Positions 1-9,820 are shown, counted from the stretch's first letter. The stretch is DNA of 64,000 nt from Rachicladosporium sp. CCFEE 5018 (GCA_002077045.2 KZ111167.1:416211-480210), one strand, 5' to 3'. A program made the numbers and translations. The notes: generated by a model not told the origin, from the sequence alone.

Positions 1-383
1 AGCTGCTTTGCTTTCTTCGGCGCACGTTTCAATGCGCCACGGATCGGAAGTGTCGTCGCGCCATTCACTCGTGGCTTCTTCGCCACTGGCTTCTTTGTGC
101 TTGCCGCCTTAGCTCGTCGTGATCTTGCCTTCTGTTCGCGAAGCTCCTCTTCGTCAGGCTCATCGTCGCTCTGTGGCAGGTCCTCGTCCGAGACGTAGTC
201 TTCGGGCATTTGCACGTCGCCATCATCATCGACCTCTTCGCCATTCTCCTGTCGCTTCCGCTTGTTCGACCCGGGAGCGGGCGAAGAGTTATAGAGTGTT
301 TCTGGCTGCTTTCTGACGCGTCCAGATGCGCGGACTCCATTTGTGGCTTCTGCCGGTGAGGAAGGAGCTAGCGACGAAGACAT
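1..383 (-). CDS. SCC3: Cohesin subunit Scc3/STAG, 5' end only (contig 1 copy)
   Basis: This is the N-terminal part of a second copy of the cohesin subunit gene that is complete at 29004-32441. The reading frame starts at the ATG whose reverse complement lies at 381-383. An in-frame ATG eight codons upstream (407) is also conserved in both copies. The visible part is the disordered acidic/basic N-terminal tail with KRKR and KK-rich stretches; the helical body lies beyond the window edge. It differs from the other copy by scattered substitutions (for example an L after the MSSS start) but stays in frame, so it looks functional rather than decayed. It is divergently transcribed from the ureD copy at 704. 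It is partial only because the window starts here. Confidence 0.85.
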   Translation of the reverse strand, partial: MSSSLAPSSPAEATNGVRASGRVRKQPETLYNSSPAPGSNKRKRQENGEEVDDDGDVQMPEDYVSDEDLPQSDDEPDEEELREQKARSRRAKAASTKKPVAKKPRVNGATTLPIRGALKRAPKKAKQ

Positions 384-703
384 GTTGGTCAGAAGACGGT
401 CTGGCATATCGCGCGCTGCGAATGTGTTGCGATAGACCCGTGGCTTATGAGTGCGATATACATGTATGTTGGTGATGAGATGAAGTGCAAGACGCGAACT
501 CGACGCGTTCAAGGCCCCACTTTGACTCTAATTACAGTGTTTGGCCGGCCGTAGCGACTGGTCTGTGAAGATAAGACATCGCATTTGACATACATATATA
601 CCTGACGCATTGCACTCAGAGCTGAGACAGAATTCAAGTTGGAAGATCGAAGACGGCTCCTTGCAACATGCCGCCTCGATAGCATCACGCCACCTGGACT
701 TCA
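384..703. promoter_or_regulatory. Divergent SCC3/ureD intergenic region (contig 1 copy)
   Basis: This 320-bp spacer lies between the start codons of the divergent SCC3 and ureD genes and must carry both promoters. It is well conserved with 32442-32762. The conserved parts include a GGCCGGCC stretch near 543-550 and a TATA-like run of CATACATATATACC near 588-601, about 100 bp upstream of the ureD ATG. No specific factor site is claimed. Confidence 0.5.
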
Positions 704-1529
704 ATGTCCTCGCCCTTCAAGTCCTCCGCCTCTCAACCCGGCAATGGCTCCATCCATCTTGGCTTGCTGCCACCTAGCACTCCCAGGCTCAAGACATCGA
801 GCTATCAGTATCCACTGAAGCTAGTCTCGCCATCGCCGTCTCATCTGCCAGATGAGGCTCAGACACTGGTCCATACGGTCTATCTCCTTACGTACGGTGG
901 TTGTCTTGTAGCCGGAGATGCCATTGACCTCAATGTTACGCTCGATGCAATCACACGATTGGTCTTGCTCACGCAAGGCAGCACGAAGCTGTTCAAGTCT
1001 CCCGGCCGGGATGTAGTCAGCAAGCAGAGTATGAACGTTACTTTGGCATCCGCCTCAGCACTATGCTACTTGCCTGATCCGGTGCAGCCGTTCGAACAGA
1101 GCTGTTTCGAGCAGAAGCAGACTTACACGCTGCTTCCGTCTGACAGCAACGGTCCGACAGGTAACCTCTGCGTGCTGGACTGGGTCTGCAATGGCCGGCC
1201 GGCTAATGGCGAAAATTGGTCCTTCCTGCGATATGGCAGCCGGAACGAGATCTACGTCGCTCAACCCGATGGCAAGCGCCGGCTGCTGCTGAGAGACAAC
1301 ATGCTCATGGATGACGGCGGTGTGACTAACTCCATTAAGTCTCGCATGGACAGCCAAGGTGTCATTGGCACATTGATCTTGCACGGCGCTTTGCTTACCA
1401 AGCTTGGTCACTTCTTCATGGATGAGTTTAAGCTGCTCCCTCGAATCGGAGGCAGGAAGTGGGATAGCGGGAGCGAGAGCGGGGACGAAGATGTCGATGA
1501 AGCTACGCAAAGGCGTGCAGTCAGGCAGC
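704..1529 (+). CDS. ureD: Urease accessory protein UreD, 5' part (contig 1 copy)
   Basis: UreD (UreH in some bacteria) is the scaffold that binds apo-urease with UreF and UreG while nickel is inserted. This copy starts at the same ATG context as the complete copy at 32763, and the protein begins MSSPFKSSASQPGNGS. The UreD-typical stretch with YLLTYGG and VLLTQGSTKLFKS follows, along with the DPVQPFEQSCF region. It is cut by the N gap after about 275 codons. One difference from the contig 2 copy is a Cys in YGGCLVAG where that copy has Gly. Its last 371 bases match the ureD fragment at 43206-43576 by eye, so that fragment is probably its real continuation. Any reading frame running through the Ns into 1630 onward is an artefact. 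Confidence 0.85.
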
Positions 1530-1629
1530 NNNNNNNNNNNNNNNNNNNNNNNNNNNNNNNNNNNNNNNNNNNNNNNNNNNNNNNNNNNNNNNNNNNNNNN
1601 NNNNNNNNNNNNNNNNNNNNNNNNNNNNN
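1530..1629. other. Assembly gap of 100 Ns
   Basis: Exactly 100 Ns separate the middle of ureD from the middle of an unrelated oxidoreductase. A round 100 is the usual placeholder for a gap of unknown size. The genes on the two sides do not belong together, so the join is a scaffolding link, not contiguous sequence. Confidence 0.95.
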
Positions 1630-2451
1630 CTGCCCATCCCAAATCAGCCAGAATACATCAAACAATGTCTCTCAGCCGGCAAACACGTTCTCGCCGAAAA
1701 GCCAATCGCCAAAGATGTTGCTACGGCTACGGAGCTCTTAGCTTGGTACCATGAAAACGTCGACACGAGTAAAGTCTTCTTCGCCATCGCAGAGCAATAC
1801 CGCTTCATGTCGCCCTTCAACGTGGGCGCACAGCGGATCGCATCCTTCGGCAAGATTCTCAACTTCCGCGTGCGAATGCAAACTTGCATACAACCTGATA
1901 TGAAGTACCTCGCAACCTCGTGGCGAAAAGAACCAGAGTATCAAGGCGGCTTCCTACTAGACGGCGGGGTGCACTTCGTCGCTGGCATGCGGCGATTACT
2001 AGGCTCGGAAGGTGGCAAGCTCGAACGCGTCAGCGCACTCACGACCCTGCATCAGGACTACCTCCCTCCAGTCGACACAGTAGACGCCGTTTTCCGTCTC
2101 GCATCAGGTGGCCAAGGCACGTTCAGTCTCTCGTTCGGCAGCACAGGCACAGGCACCGAATGGTCCGTTGCTTGCGAGAAAGGCGAAGTCTCTGTTTCAC
2201 CCTTCCCAGGCGACGGCAAGGGCGTGACTGTTAAAGCTAAAGGGGAGAAGGAAGGCAAGTTCGAGAAAGCTGAAGACGAGTTTGGAGGCGTGAAGACGGA
2301 AGTTTTTGCTTGGGCGAAGAGTCTGAAGGAGGGTAAGCCTAATCCGCTGCAGAGTGCTGAGGAGGCACTGGCGGATTTGGAGGTGCTGGAGGCGATGTTA
2401 AGCAGTGGGGAGAAGGGTGGGGAGGGGGTGGGGTTGAAGGTACAGACGTGA
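1630..2451 (+). CDS. Gfo/Idh/MocA-family NAD(P)-dependent oxidoreductase, 3' part
   Basis: The frame is open from the first base after the gap to a stop at 2449-2451, about 273 codons. The motif GKHVLAEKPIAKD near the start is the family hallmark: it ends the Rossmann nucleotide-binding domain and carries the EKP lysine. It is followed by the alpha/beta C-terminal domain with GGFLLDGGVHFVAGMRRLLG, whose histidine sits in the usual substrate-pocket position. Family members oxidise or reduce sugars, inositols or dihydrodiols; the substrate cannot be read from this fragment. The N-terminal GxGxxG part is missing because the contig starts here. Convergent with the next gene, 66 bp away. Confidence 0.85.
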   Translation: MPIPNQPEYIKQCLSAGKHVLAEKPIAKDVATATELLAWYHENVDTSKVFFAIAEQYRFMSPFNVGAQRIASFGKILNFRVRMQTCIQPDMKYLATSWRKEPEYQGGFLLDGGVHFVAGMRRLLGSEGGKLERVSALTTLHQDYLPPVDTVDAVFRLASGGQGTFSLSFGSTGTGTEWSVACEKGEVSVSPFPGDGKGVTVKAKGEKEGKFEKAEDEFGGVKTEVFAWAKSLKEGKPNPLQSAEEALADLEVLEAMLSSGEKGGEGVGLKVQT

Positions 2452-2517
2452 TACCTCGATGAATCTGCATTATGCCAAGTGCCTTCTTCTGAATTGTACT
2501 CAAGTAGGCTGATCGAG

Positions 2518-3885
2518 TCAGCCAGGTGCGTCTGGCGCGTTGTCGGCGCCTGCGCTACTGCTGACGTTGCCGAAGTCGAACTGCTGGCCTCCATCACCTG
2601 CTCCCAAGTCCACGAACTCATCAAGACTTCCATCCCAATGCGTCCTGCCCATTTCCGCCTCATTGGCCACTTGCTCCATTTCCGCTGGCCAAGCGAATTG
2701 CTCTTCCCTTCCGCCAATCTCTCCACCTCCCAATTCCCCATATCCTGTCCTCTCAGCCCCTTCACCCATTCCCCCACCTCCTCCATCTACCATCCCAATC
2801 TCCCCGAATCCCCCACCCCTCAACCATTTCACTCCCTCCTCCTCCCCGGTTCCCCCGTCACCGTCTCCATCGGCCTCCATCTCGCAAAACACAAACCGAC
2901 AAACGCCACAGCAGCACAGCCGACTATGGGGCATGTTATGCTGGGTATGCATATGCGCCAGCACTTCGTCTTGCGTTGAGAAAATCTGCGGGGCGTCGAG
3001 GGTGGCGGTCTGGGAGCAAGGATGGCAGGTGAAGGGGCTGGGAGGGAGGGAGTTGGGGTGGGAGGTGGGGCTTGAGGGAAGGGAGGTGAGTGCGGGGTCG
3101 ATGAGGGGGTTGGGTTGGTGAGAGGCAGGGCGACGGGAAGGAGGGGCGGATGCGCCGTCTAGAGCGAGGAGATGGGAGGTGGAGTGTTGGGTTGGGAGGC
3201 GAGCGGGCTTTCGTCGGGGTTGCTGTGATGGTGGCGGAGGATAGGTGTCGCAGGTGCCGCCGAGTGCGAGAGAGCGGTATCTCTCGCCAGAAAGAGTATT
3301 CTGTGTACCGGACCAGGACGGCCGCTGCGTGGGTGCGAAAGACTGTGGCAGGCCGTAGGTGTACGGACTCTGGCTGCCGTGAGGCGCTCTTGGGCCTTGA
3401 AATGCCGTCGTTGCTGTTGTTGGATCTGACGTAGTGTGCGGAGGAGCAGCGTCGTGACTGGCCAGTCTACTTCTCCGAAGAGATCCTTGTTGGATTTCCG
3501 AAGGATCATATTGTGTCCGTGAGGTATCTGGTGCGCTACTCGGCACTATCAGCGCTTCTTGAATTACCTGGTGATCTTGTCTTGTATAAGCATTAACGCC
3601 GTCGTCCTCATGACTGGGGCCATGCTCTGGAACGTCTTTCGGCGGCCACGTGAACGGCACATCGTAGAGCGAAGCAGCGTAGGGGTGGTATGTCTTTAGA
3701 GCGCTTGGAGGCGAAGTGCCTGCAGTGATCCTGGTCGTAGGTACAGCTTCTTCCGTTGGGGCCGCCGGTGAGGAATCGATAGCGGTGGCGTAAGGGTCCA
3801 TAGGAAGTGCAGCCCCACTGCGCTGGTGGACGTCTCCTAGTCTAAAGTTGTCGGCGTCTAGACTTACTGGACGTGGCGCGTACAT
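2518..3885 (-). CDS. Hypothetical low-complexity protein with a degenerate C2H2-like motif
   Basis: This is an open frame of 455 codons starting with MYAPRPVSLDADNF. I do not recognise a family. Residues 1-230 are rich in Pro, Ser and Thr and look disordered. Near residue 285 there is a CxxC followed about 20 residues later by a His-rich HMHTQH, resembling a stretched C2H2 zinc finger. Next come a Cys-rich CCCGVC and then an acidic and glycine-rich tail ending in a WDGSLDEFVDLG-like acidic segment. That mix of a finger-like motif with an acidic tail would suit a transcriptional regulator, but this is inference. The opposite strand also has open frames from compositional bias, so the gene itself is moderately supported. 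No intron was placed. Confidence 0.55.
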   Translation of the reverse strand: MYAPRPVSLDADNFRLGDVHQRSGAALPMDPYATAIDSSPAAPTEEAVPTTRITAGTSPPSALKTYHPYAASLYDVPFTWPPKDVPEHGPSHEDDGVNAYTRQDHQVIQEALIVPSSAPDTSRTQYDPSEIQQGSLRRSRLASHDAAPPHTTSDPTTATTAFQGPRAPHGSQSPYTYGLPQSFAPTQRPSWSGTQNTLSGERYRSLALGGTCDTYPPPPSQQPRRKPARLPTQHSTSHLLALDGASAPPSRRPASHQPNPLIDPALTSLPSSPTSHPNSLPPSPFTCHPCSQTATLDAPQIFSTQDEVLAHMHTQHNMPHSRLCCCGVCRFVFCEMEADGDGDGGTGEEEGVKWLRGGGFGEIGMVDGGGGGMGEGAERTGYGELGGGEIGGREEQFAWPAEMEQVANEAEMGRTHWDGSLDEFVDLGAGDGGQQFDFGNVSSSAGADNAPDAPG

Positions 3886-4452
3886 GCATGTAGGATCGAG
3901 ACTTCATAAGACCTTGCATTTTGTGACCGCTGGGTTCACTTGTTGTAGCGCGCCATGAGTGTGAAGTCACTAGACGGGCCCAGTTCAGACCAGAGGCTTA
4001 TGTGATTTGTGCACGTAGGCGCGACCAGCCCAGATTTTACTGAGAAAGTCGATAGTTGCACCCGCATATACATTTTGACGTTTTACTGGGCGCTACAACA
4101 TTTCGCTCAAGCTTGCGAGAAGTCGTATGAAGGGCTAGATTTTGTCTGTTGCGAAGTACCTTTCGACCGTGGCTGTTCGATCTTCGAAGCTGTCAGTATC
4201 TTCGAGCTCGTACGCTGAGGGTCCATATCTCGGGCACGCAGTATTGCATATGAAGCCATCATGCCTCGAAGGCGGCGTGCAGGCTGTGAAATGCCAGAGT
4301 TCGATGCAGGATACGCTGAGTGTGAGACGAGAATATAGTACACCCGCTACGAAGCAGTCCCAGCAGCGACTGCAGTCCACACAAAGGTAGATGCAGTGCT
4401 GACCGATGATCATACATGAAAGACCGTTGCCCTGCACCACGTGCCGCTGCCT
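3886..4452. other. Intergenic, no feature recognised
   Basis: 567 bp lie between the starts or ends of neighbouring minus-strand genes. Short frames here on both strands lack recognisable protein features. It presumably holds the promoter of the gene at 2518-3885 and the 3' UTR of TOM22. Confidence 0.4.
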
Positions 4453-4999
4453 CTAGAGCGCAGGCTTCGCTTGCCCAGAACCAGCCGTGAGCATCTACGA
4501 AGTCATCAGTACTATTCTCCACTTCCTCCGTTCTCTCCTCCTCATCAGTACAGCATAGACATACCTCATTAGCACTCTGCTGCATCCGCATCTCCCTCTC
4601 CATCTCCTGCACCTGCTGCTCCTCACTAAAAGCCAACGCCCAAGGCACCCCAAGCAACAGCGCACTCGTGCTCACAACCCACAAACTCTTCCCTGAAAAG
4701 CTCAATCCGCTCGTCACCCAACCTTGTGCCGATGAGGCGAATGATGAGAGGCGCGCGCGGGTTGTTGGAGGAATGATGTCTTTGAGAGCGGCGATGCGGT
4801 CGGAGAGGGTTTCTTCGAGGGAGTCGGAGAGGATTGAGGAGGTGTCGGAGTCTGTGGGGAGGGGTTAGGGGGAAGTGAGATGGGAGGGAAGAGGTGGAGG
4901 TGTACTGGAGTCTGATTCCCAGTCGTCTTCTTCTTCGATCTTGGGACCGGGTTGCGCCGCGAGGAACTCTTCGTCCGGGACTTCTTCGAGCTTGACCAT
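4453..4999 (-). CDS. TOM22: Mitochondrial import receptor subunit Tom22 (3 exons)
   Basis: Tom22 is the central receptor and organiser of the TOM complex in the outer mitochondrial membrane. The model is exon 1 at 4906-4999, exon 2 at 4565-4851 and exon 3 at 4453-4494. Intron 1 (54 nt) has GTACAC, a CTAAC branch site and CACAG. Intron 2 (70 nt) has GTATGT and TAG. The product is 140 aa, close to the family size. The N-terminus is acidic (MVKLEEVPDEEF and EEEDDWESD) as expected for the presequence-binding cytosolic domain. It continues with LKDIIPPTTRARLSS and one membrane span, SLWVVSTSALLLGVPWALAF, which carries the conserved proline. The last exon gives a short intermembrane-space tail with ANEMLTAG. 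Exon joins keep the frame and restore the conserved family sequence, so the model is strong. Confidence 0.92.
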
Positions 5000-5339
5000 G
5001 TTGATGAGACGGATGAGGGACTAGTATAGGTGTATATGGCTGGCTGCGATGTTGGAGGCAATGAAGAGACGAAATGCGATAGTGCTCAGGGTCACTTCGG
5101 TATCACGGTATGGGGGTGTGAAGTTCGGAGGTGCCTCATTCGGCGACGCCAAGCAGAACCATACTATGGGGTCGTTCCGACTTCACTTGAATGTCCCTAG
5201 CTGTATAGACCCATGCCCTGAAGACATCACACTACCAATGGTCAAGAGAGCCGTCATGCCTCGCTCTCTTCATCTCGTCGCGCTTAGCAAACTTCGCTCG
5301 ACTGTACGTTGCAGTGTCGATGACAATCTGCTCAACACA
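5000..5339. other. Intergenic, no feature recognised
   Basis: 340 bp between TOM22 and the F-box gene, both on the minus strand. It should contain the TOM22 promoter. I see no RNA gene or repeat. Confidence 0.4.
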
Positions 5340-5996
5340 CTACTCAGAAGATGTCCCATCTTCGATGACATCGTACGGTCCATACCACGCAGCTCTTGGT
5401 CCTGCTTCGCCCTCTCCAGTAGACACAGCGTATGCGATGGATTCCTCGATCGTCTCTTTCTCCCGTATCTGCTGCCAAGCCATCCGCGAGTAACCTGTCG
5501 TCTTACTCCACACTCTCAACATCTGGCGAAGCAAGCGCGGTTCCAGCTTGTCCTTCCCAATTACGTGCATCTGCACAGGAAACGTGCGGCTGGCGTCTGG
5601 TGGCTGCAAGACAAACATCTTGCTCCACGAGCCGGGCTTGAGGACTTTCGCACCAGGCAATACGTGGTAGTCGACTCTGTCGATGTATGACAAGTGTAGT
5701 AGAGACACTCTGTCCTTCACTTTGACGGACGGGTCGCCAATTCGTGGTGTACTATGCACTGCGCTCAATGCATCCAGTAGCAGCTTATTCGGCTCTGGCT
5801 GGATGTACGTGCATCCAGGGCCGAGGATTGGCGCAGGCTTGAAGTATAGCTTCTCCTGGATGGCGGAGGACGAATTGATCAAGTCATTGAAGTTATGCGA
5901 AACGCGTTGGCAGCGCAGTGCGTCTGCCATCGTGGCCTGACAGAGGATCATCTCCAGCAACTCAGAAATGTCGAAGACTTCATTGACTGCAGACAT
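5340..5996 (-). CDS. F-box-like protein
   Basis: The chosen start gives 218 aa beginning MSAVNEVFDISELLE; the open frame extends 19 codons further upstream without similarity to relatives. The first 50 residues fit the F-box fold common in Dothideomycetes: a leucine-rich ELLEMIL, then ADALRCQRVSHNFNDLI, then IQEKLYFKP. F-box proteins usually bind Skp1 and present targets to SCF ubiquitin ligases; this is family knowledge. The C-terminal part has no recognisable repeat; it includes KPGSWSKMFVLQPP, a motif shared with the decayed paralogues at 7266-8063 and 28019-28686. It is the only apparently intact member of this small family in the window. Confidence 0.75.
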   Translation of the reverse strand: MSAVNEVFDISELLEMILCQATMADALRCQRVSHNFNDLINSSSAIQEKLYFKPAPILGPGCTYIQPEPNKLLLDALSAVHSTPRIGDPSVKVKDRVSLLHLSYIDRVDYHVLPGAKVLKPGSWSKMFVLQPPDASRTFPVQMHVIGKDKLEPRLLRQMLRVWSKTTGYSRMAWQQIREKETIEESIAYAVSTGEGEAGPRAAWYGPYDVIEDGTSSE

Positions 5997-6053
5997 TGTT
6001 GGCAATGGGCTATGTGGAGTAGTCAGTGGCTGACATTTGTGCGTAGGTGTCAT

Positions 6054-6421
6054 CTCGACTGACCTTGGAGCGTAGGTCTGATCAATGAAAACATCTCCTT
6101 TCCCAAGACCACAAGATGAGACGATGTAGGTCTGCGTTTGAGAGATGGACGACTGCGGAGTTACAGGAGGCCAAAGAATATGTGGTGCTTGAAAAAGCTC
6201 AGCGCGGATCGGCTTGGCAGGTCGCAGAGGCGATACGAGAGGAAGGCGCGATCAGGTCATGCTCGAAAGTGTATGCGCATCGTTATCCGCATCTGCAGCC
6301 AATTCGCCCGTCCTAACGCACGGCTGACGTACACGAGGCACCGTTGGCAGCACTCCCAACCTCAGATCAGTGCGCCACGACCTGAACGTCCACGATCTCA
6401 CAGTCTCTCTGCACAAGGATC
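6054..6421. other. Intergenic, possibly including decayed F-box 3' sequence
   Basis: Upstream of the intact F-box gene. Its right part probably contains the unrecognisable 3' end of the F-box relic that begins at 6798. No other feature seen. Confidence 0.35.
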
Positions 6422-6798
6422 TCAAGTACGTCCTCGTCTCTTTTCAGCCCTGGTAGCGCACAGGAAACACGTCCCTGCGCGCGCGCCTTCATCGTCATCT
6501 TCGCGAGCTGTTCGTTCTCCGGGATCCGGCGGCGATAGCTGGGTGATGAATGGGGCATGTTCTACATTCAGGGCTGCGAGCAGCAGCTTGTTTGGAACGG
6601 GCTCGAGCTCCTGGCATTCGCATCGGTGAGTCTGGTGGGCCTGATGCAGAGCCTTTCTTGCAGTCAATGCGAGCTGTTGATCGTGCGCTTGTAGGTTTTG
6701 TGAACACACTGGAAGACTAGAACGTCCTACATCTTAAATTGGTGTAGAACGTTTCGGAGAAGCTTGGTGAGACCGAAGCCTTGGATTGCGGCAGACAT
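6422..6798 (-). pseudogene. F-box relic
   Basis: This is a decayed paralogue of the F-box gene at 5340-5996. A start like that of its relatives, MSAAIQGFGLTKLLRNVL, begins at 6798 and stops after 23 codons. A different frame then shows the family signature VPNKLLLAALNVEHAPF, matching EPNKLLLDALSAVHS of the intact gene. At least one frameshift and stop separate the pieces, and the C-terminal half is not recognisable. Confidence 0.6.
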
Positions 6799-7265
6799 GG
6801 TGGATGACTGCCTGGTGGTGTTGGCTGACGCTCTGAGCACGAAGGACTCATATGTAGGAGTACTCGAAATGTCCTTTGACTTCTGCAGGACGTGGATGAA
6901 ACATGTGCGATCTGACATGGTAGCGCAGATACAAGGGTGGCGAATTTGTCGGAGGTCTCAAGAAGTGGTACTACGAATGGGACAGGACGATTTGCGAATA
7001 CACGAGGCAGGCACGACCACCGGCTTCAATTTGAAGCTCTCCTTTCCCACTTCAAGATCCCTTCTCCTGAACCTTGAGACCTTGCTAATGCTCACGTAAA
7101 CCAGCTGCGACAGCGAAAGTGACCAGTAGCACCACCTTGAGAGCTTAGAGGCCGCCTACGACTCGCAAGATCCCTCTCCAGAAAACCAAGATTCGGGTAA
7201 TGCTCTCTTGCACCCAGCCACGGCAGGGACCTTTATCATCGTTGCACCTCCGAGAAGCTTGAACT

Positions 7266-8063
7266 TCAAGTCCGAGGATCCTTCACTCCCCTGCACGTCT
7301 GGGAGACCTTCCGCATATGCACGATAAGCTTATGCAATGCACGCAGTTTGGCTGGCTTCTCCCACGTGTACAGTTTCCTGACCTTCTTCCTTGCATTCTT
7401 CCACTTGACCGGCTCGCGCTCAACACGCAGCAGCACCTTTGGCTTGCGCCACTCGGTGACAGCCCCCTTTATCTCTACACGTTCGTGCATCGGGAACCGG
7501 ACATGTATGTTTTGCGGCGCTCGCGTGGGCGTCTGTAGTGCAAGAAGAAGTCGTAGCCCATCGTGATCCCTTCGATATCCGCCGCGTTGCGACCCAGCTG
7601 GCATCTGTACCTCCTGCATTGAACATTCAGAAACGAAAGTAGGAGATTGTTGACGTAGGAGTCGGAAGCCATATCGAGCAGTAGACCACGCTGACGTGGC
7701 GCTTCGAGCTTGACCGGCCTGAAGAACAGCTTCTCTTGAAGGCGCGGTGTTTCCCTGGTAGTCTGGTCGAAGACCTTGCTGGTGCGCTGGAGGACTAGTA
7801 TATCTTTCATTCGAACGTGGAACAGGATCTCTCCGACCAATTCGGGGAGATTGAAGACCTGGGTCGCGGGCGAAAGTGCGAGTGTCTAATGGCAGTCAGC
7901 ACTGTTTTTGGTTGGTTCAACTGGCCCTCAAGGCTATCCTTCGCATAACAGTGATGTGCGCGTCTCACCTGTTACCTCGAGAGAACGGAGGGGAAGGACG
8001 TACAGCAAGAAGTGCACTTGTCTGCCCGACGTCCATATCGGAGTAACTCTTGGTGCTAGACAT
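7266..8063 (-). pseudogene. F-box gene with frameshift, 2 exons
   Basis: Exon 1 (8004-8063) would encode MSSTKSYSDMDVGQTSALLA. A 118-nt intron (GTACGT, CTGAC branch site, ATTAG) leads in phase to an exon starting at 7885 with TLALSPATQVFNLPELVGEIL. This is a typical F-box start, followed by LQEKLFFRPVKLEAP. The frame reaches a stop near 7475, but the conserved C-terminal part (IKGAVTEWRKPK through HKLIVHMRKV) continues in another frame to 7266. One frameshift near 7500, plus apparent loss of part of the KPGSW region, breaks the gene. A sequencing error could explain the shift but not the missing motif. Confidence 0.65.
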
Positions 8064-8425
8064 GATCTAGTGGATTGGGTGACGATAGCCGAGGAGCTGC
8101 TAAGATCTGTGGGAGAAGCGAAGAGCTAAGCCCTGACTGAACATGCAGATCTCTGGTCCGCAGCTTGACCGTGCTGATCGCAAGGATTAGCATGTGGTCA
8201 ATGCCTTGTCAATTGTAATGTCGAAAGTGTGCTTGCACTGTCGGAACGTCACCGATAGACTGAAGCAGGTACCCTGGGGCGATCTGCAGGTCGCAAAGAG
8301 AGCGCGACTGGTACTGGCTGCCTTCGTTTGTAGCAGGGCTTCTTCGGCGCCCACAGCAGAGTCACTAGCGTCAGTCTACTTGAGAAGTAGCTATAAGCAT
8401 CCCAAAAGTTCTGTCAACCACTAAA
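8064..8425. other. Intergenic, no feature recognised
   Basis: 362 bp between the F-box pseudogene and the first tRNA-like unit. No coding or RNA signal that I can support. Confidence 0.4.
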
Positions 8426-8607
8426 GGGTCGCTGGTGTAGTGGTCAGCGCGCTCCCAGACAAGCGGTGCTCACGGCTCAAAGCCCAAGCTGTCTAGCAAC
8501 GCCATATTGGCGTGCTGGGCAGCCTGTCGCCCTGCAATGGGTGGCTGGGTATATCGCCTGACCAGCGGTCGAGGGAGAGAACCTACGTTCGAATCGTAGG
8601 CGGTCCA
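8426..8607 (+). tRNA. tRNA-like Pol III unit with long anticodon-loop insertion
   Basis: The ends form a tRNA body. Acceptor strand GGGTCGC (8426-8432) pairs with GCGGTCC (8600-8606) using two wobbles. The D-arm holds an A-box match, TGGTGTAGTGG. Anticodon stem CTCCC (8452-8456) pairs with GGGAG (8572-8576). The T-arm CTACG-TTCGAAT-CGTAG carries a B-box. A TTTTT run at 8609-8613 fits a Pol III terminator. Between the two anticodon-stem strands are about 115 nt instead of 7, including an imperfect direct repeat: GACAAGCGGT at 8458-8467 and GACCAGCGGT at 8560-8569. No T sits at the U33 position, so I cannot assign an anticodon. It could be a tRNA gene with an unusual intron, a tRNA interrupted by an insertion, or another tRNA-like transcript. 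Confidence 0.5.
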
Positions 8608-9461
8608 ATTTTTCGGCGCACGCTAAAGCATGCAGACACCGTGTGTAGGCTGTGGGATATTAATGTTTTGTACAGCGTCCGTAAGGTCGCGGGTTCGATT
8701 CTCAGGCTGCCTTCGCGGGAGTTTCTCTGACCTCTCCGGGATGCAGTCTTTTTGCCCCTTTGCTACAAAGGACTGCGGACTGACAGGTTCTGCACTTGCG
8801 TAGCCACATCTTTTCCCGTCTGGGCCAGATACTGTCATACTGGTTTGCAGATACCTGATGGCAAACCTGCAGCTGTGCGAAGACACACCACTCGATCCCG
8901 CGATTCTCGTTTGTAGTGGGTTGCAGGTTGCAAACATTTGAGACAACGCAACAGCGCCAGTACCTGCAGCTTGCTCTCCTGCCCGTCACAACGGGCGCCA
9001 ATGTCCAACCTGTCACCAAAGAATGGATAGCTCAGCTGGGAGAGCGCATCAACAGAAATGACGCTCACGGGACTGCCTGTGTCTCCGTTGTCCTCCTGGA
9101 CAGTGCCCGTCGTCCCGCAAGGAATGGCTGGCGTCATGGGCGAATGACGTCTTGGATGAGGTCGGAAGTTCCAGCCCTCTCCTGTTCAATCTTTTGCGCC
9201 AAGTCGAGCGATATTGGCTGGCATACCACTCCTCTAGGGCGATGCTCTTTTATGAAGAGCGGTCAAGACGCCCGGCGCAGTGACCAGATTGTCCAGTTGT
9301 CGCGCTATGAATCTTCATCGAAGTAGCGATTCTGACACTTGAATCGTTCGCAATGCGCTCGGATCACGTGTGTTGGGCGAAATGACGAAGTTCCCTACGC
9401 AAGGTAACAGTACCACTTGTTTGTGTATATATTTACGATTCGTGCAGCATTTATTATCGAG
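8608..9461. other. tRNA-like fragments between two Pol III units
   Basis: No protein gene is supported. At 9021-9060 there is a 5' tRNA half with a good D-arm (TAGCTCAGCTGGGAGAGCGC) whose matching T-arm and acceptor strand I could not find. At 8685-8712 there is an isolated B-box-like GGGTTCGATTC. Both look like tRNA debris. Confidence 0.35.
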
Positions 9462-9606
9462 GGGCGGTTAGCTCAATGGTAGAGCGCACTCAGTACATCG
9501 GACGCGGAGCAGTCCTCCTGCCTGAATTGGCGGGAGACAGCTGGGGCCCGGGATGGCGCGTCAGTACGCTTGTGTGAGGTTCCTGGTTCGAGTCCAGGAT
9601 CGTCCA
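9462..9606 (+). tRNA. tRNA-like Pol III unit with long anticodon-loop insertion
   Basis: GGGCGGT (9462-9468) pairs with ATCGTCC (9599-9605) with wobbles. The D-arm GCTCAATGGTAGAGC holds an A-box. T-arm CCTGG-TTCGAGT-CCAGG has a consensus B-box, and TTTT at 9611-9614 is a plausible terminator. The putative anticodon stem CACTC/GTGTG has one mismatch. About 80 nt occupy the place of a 7-nt loop, bounded by the direct repeat CAGTAC at 9491-9496 and 9562-9567. As in the unit at 8426, no T is found at the U33 position and the anticodon cannot be assigned. Confidence 0.5.
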
Positions 9607-9820
9607 AGCCTTTTGCAGGCTGTTTGCGCTTTTGCCGTTGTCATGATGACTAGAAAGGCGGAAGGTCGCGACTCCACTGTTTAAGGCTGGAAGAGGTGTG
9701 CAAGTGAAGTGAGAATCATCTCGGTTCATCAGAGATAAGTTGTCAGCAAGACTCAACATGACATGCACACTTACAACGACACGACACCACCAGCACGTCT
9801 TATCATTGCATCTCCATACA

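Noticed and set aside
704..1741. Open frame running from ureD through the N gap into the oxidoreductase
   Set aside because: It crosses 100 Ns; the two sides belong to different genes and the part after the gap is out of frame with the true oxidoreductase.
2540..3434. Plus-strand frames of 193 and 94 codons opposite the hypothetical gene
   Set aside because: Proline- and glycine-rich translations with no domain, explained by codon bias of the longer minus-strand frame.
4714..5061. 115-codon minus-strand Ser/Pro/Lys-rich frame upstream of Tom22
   Set aside because: It overlaps Tom22 exon 1 and intron 1 in another frame; the spliced Tom22 model accounts for the sequence.
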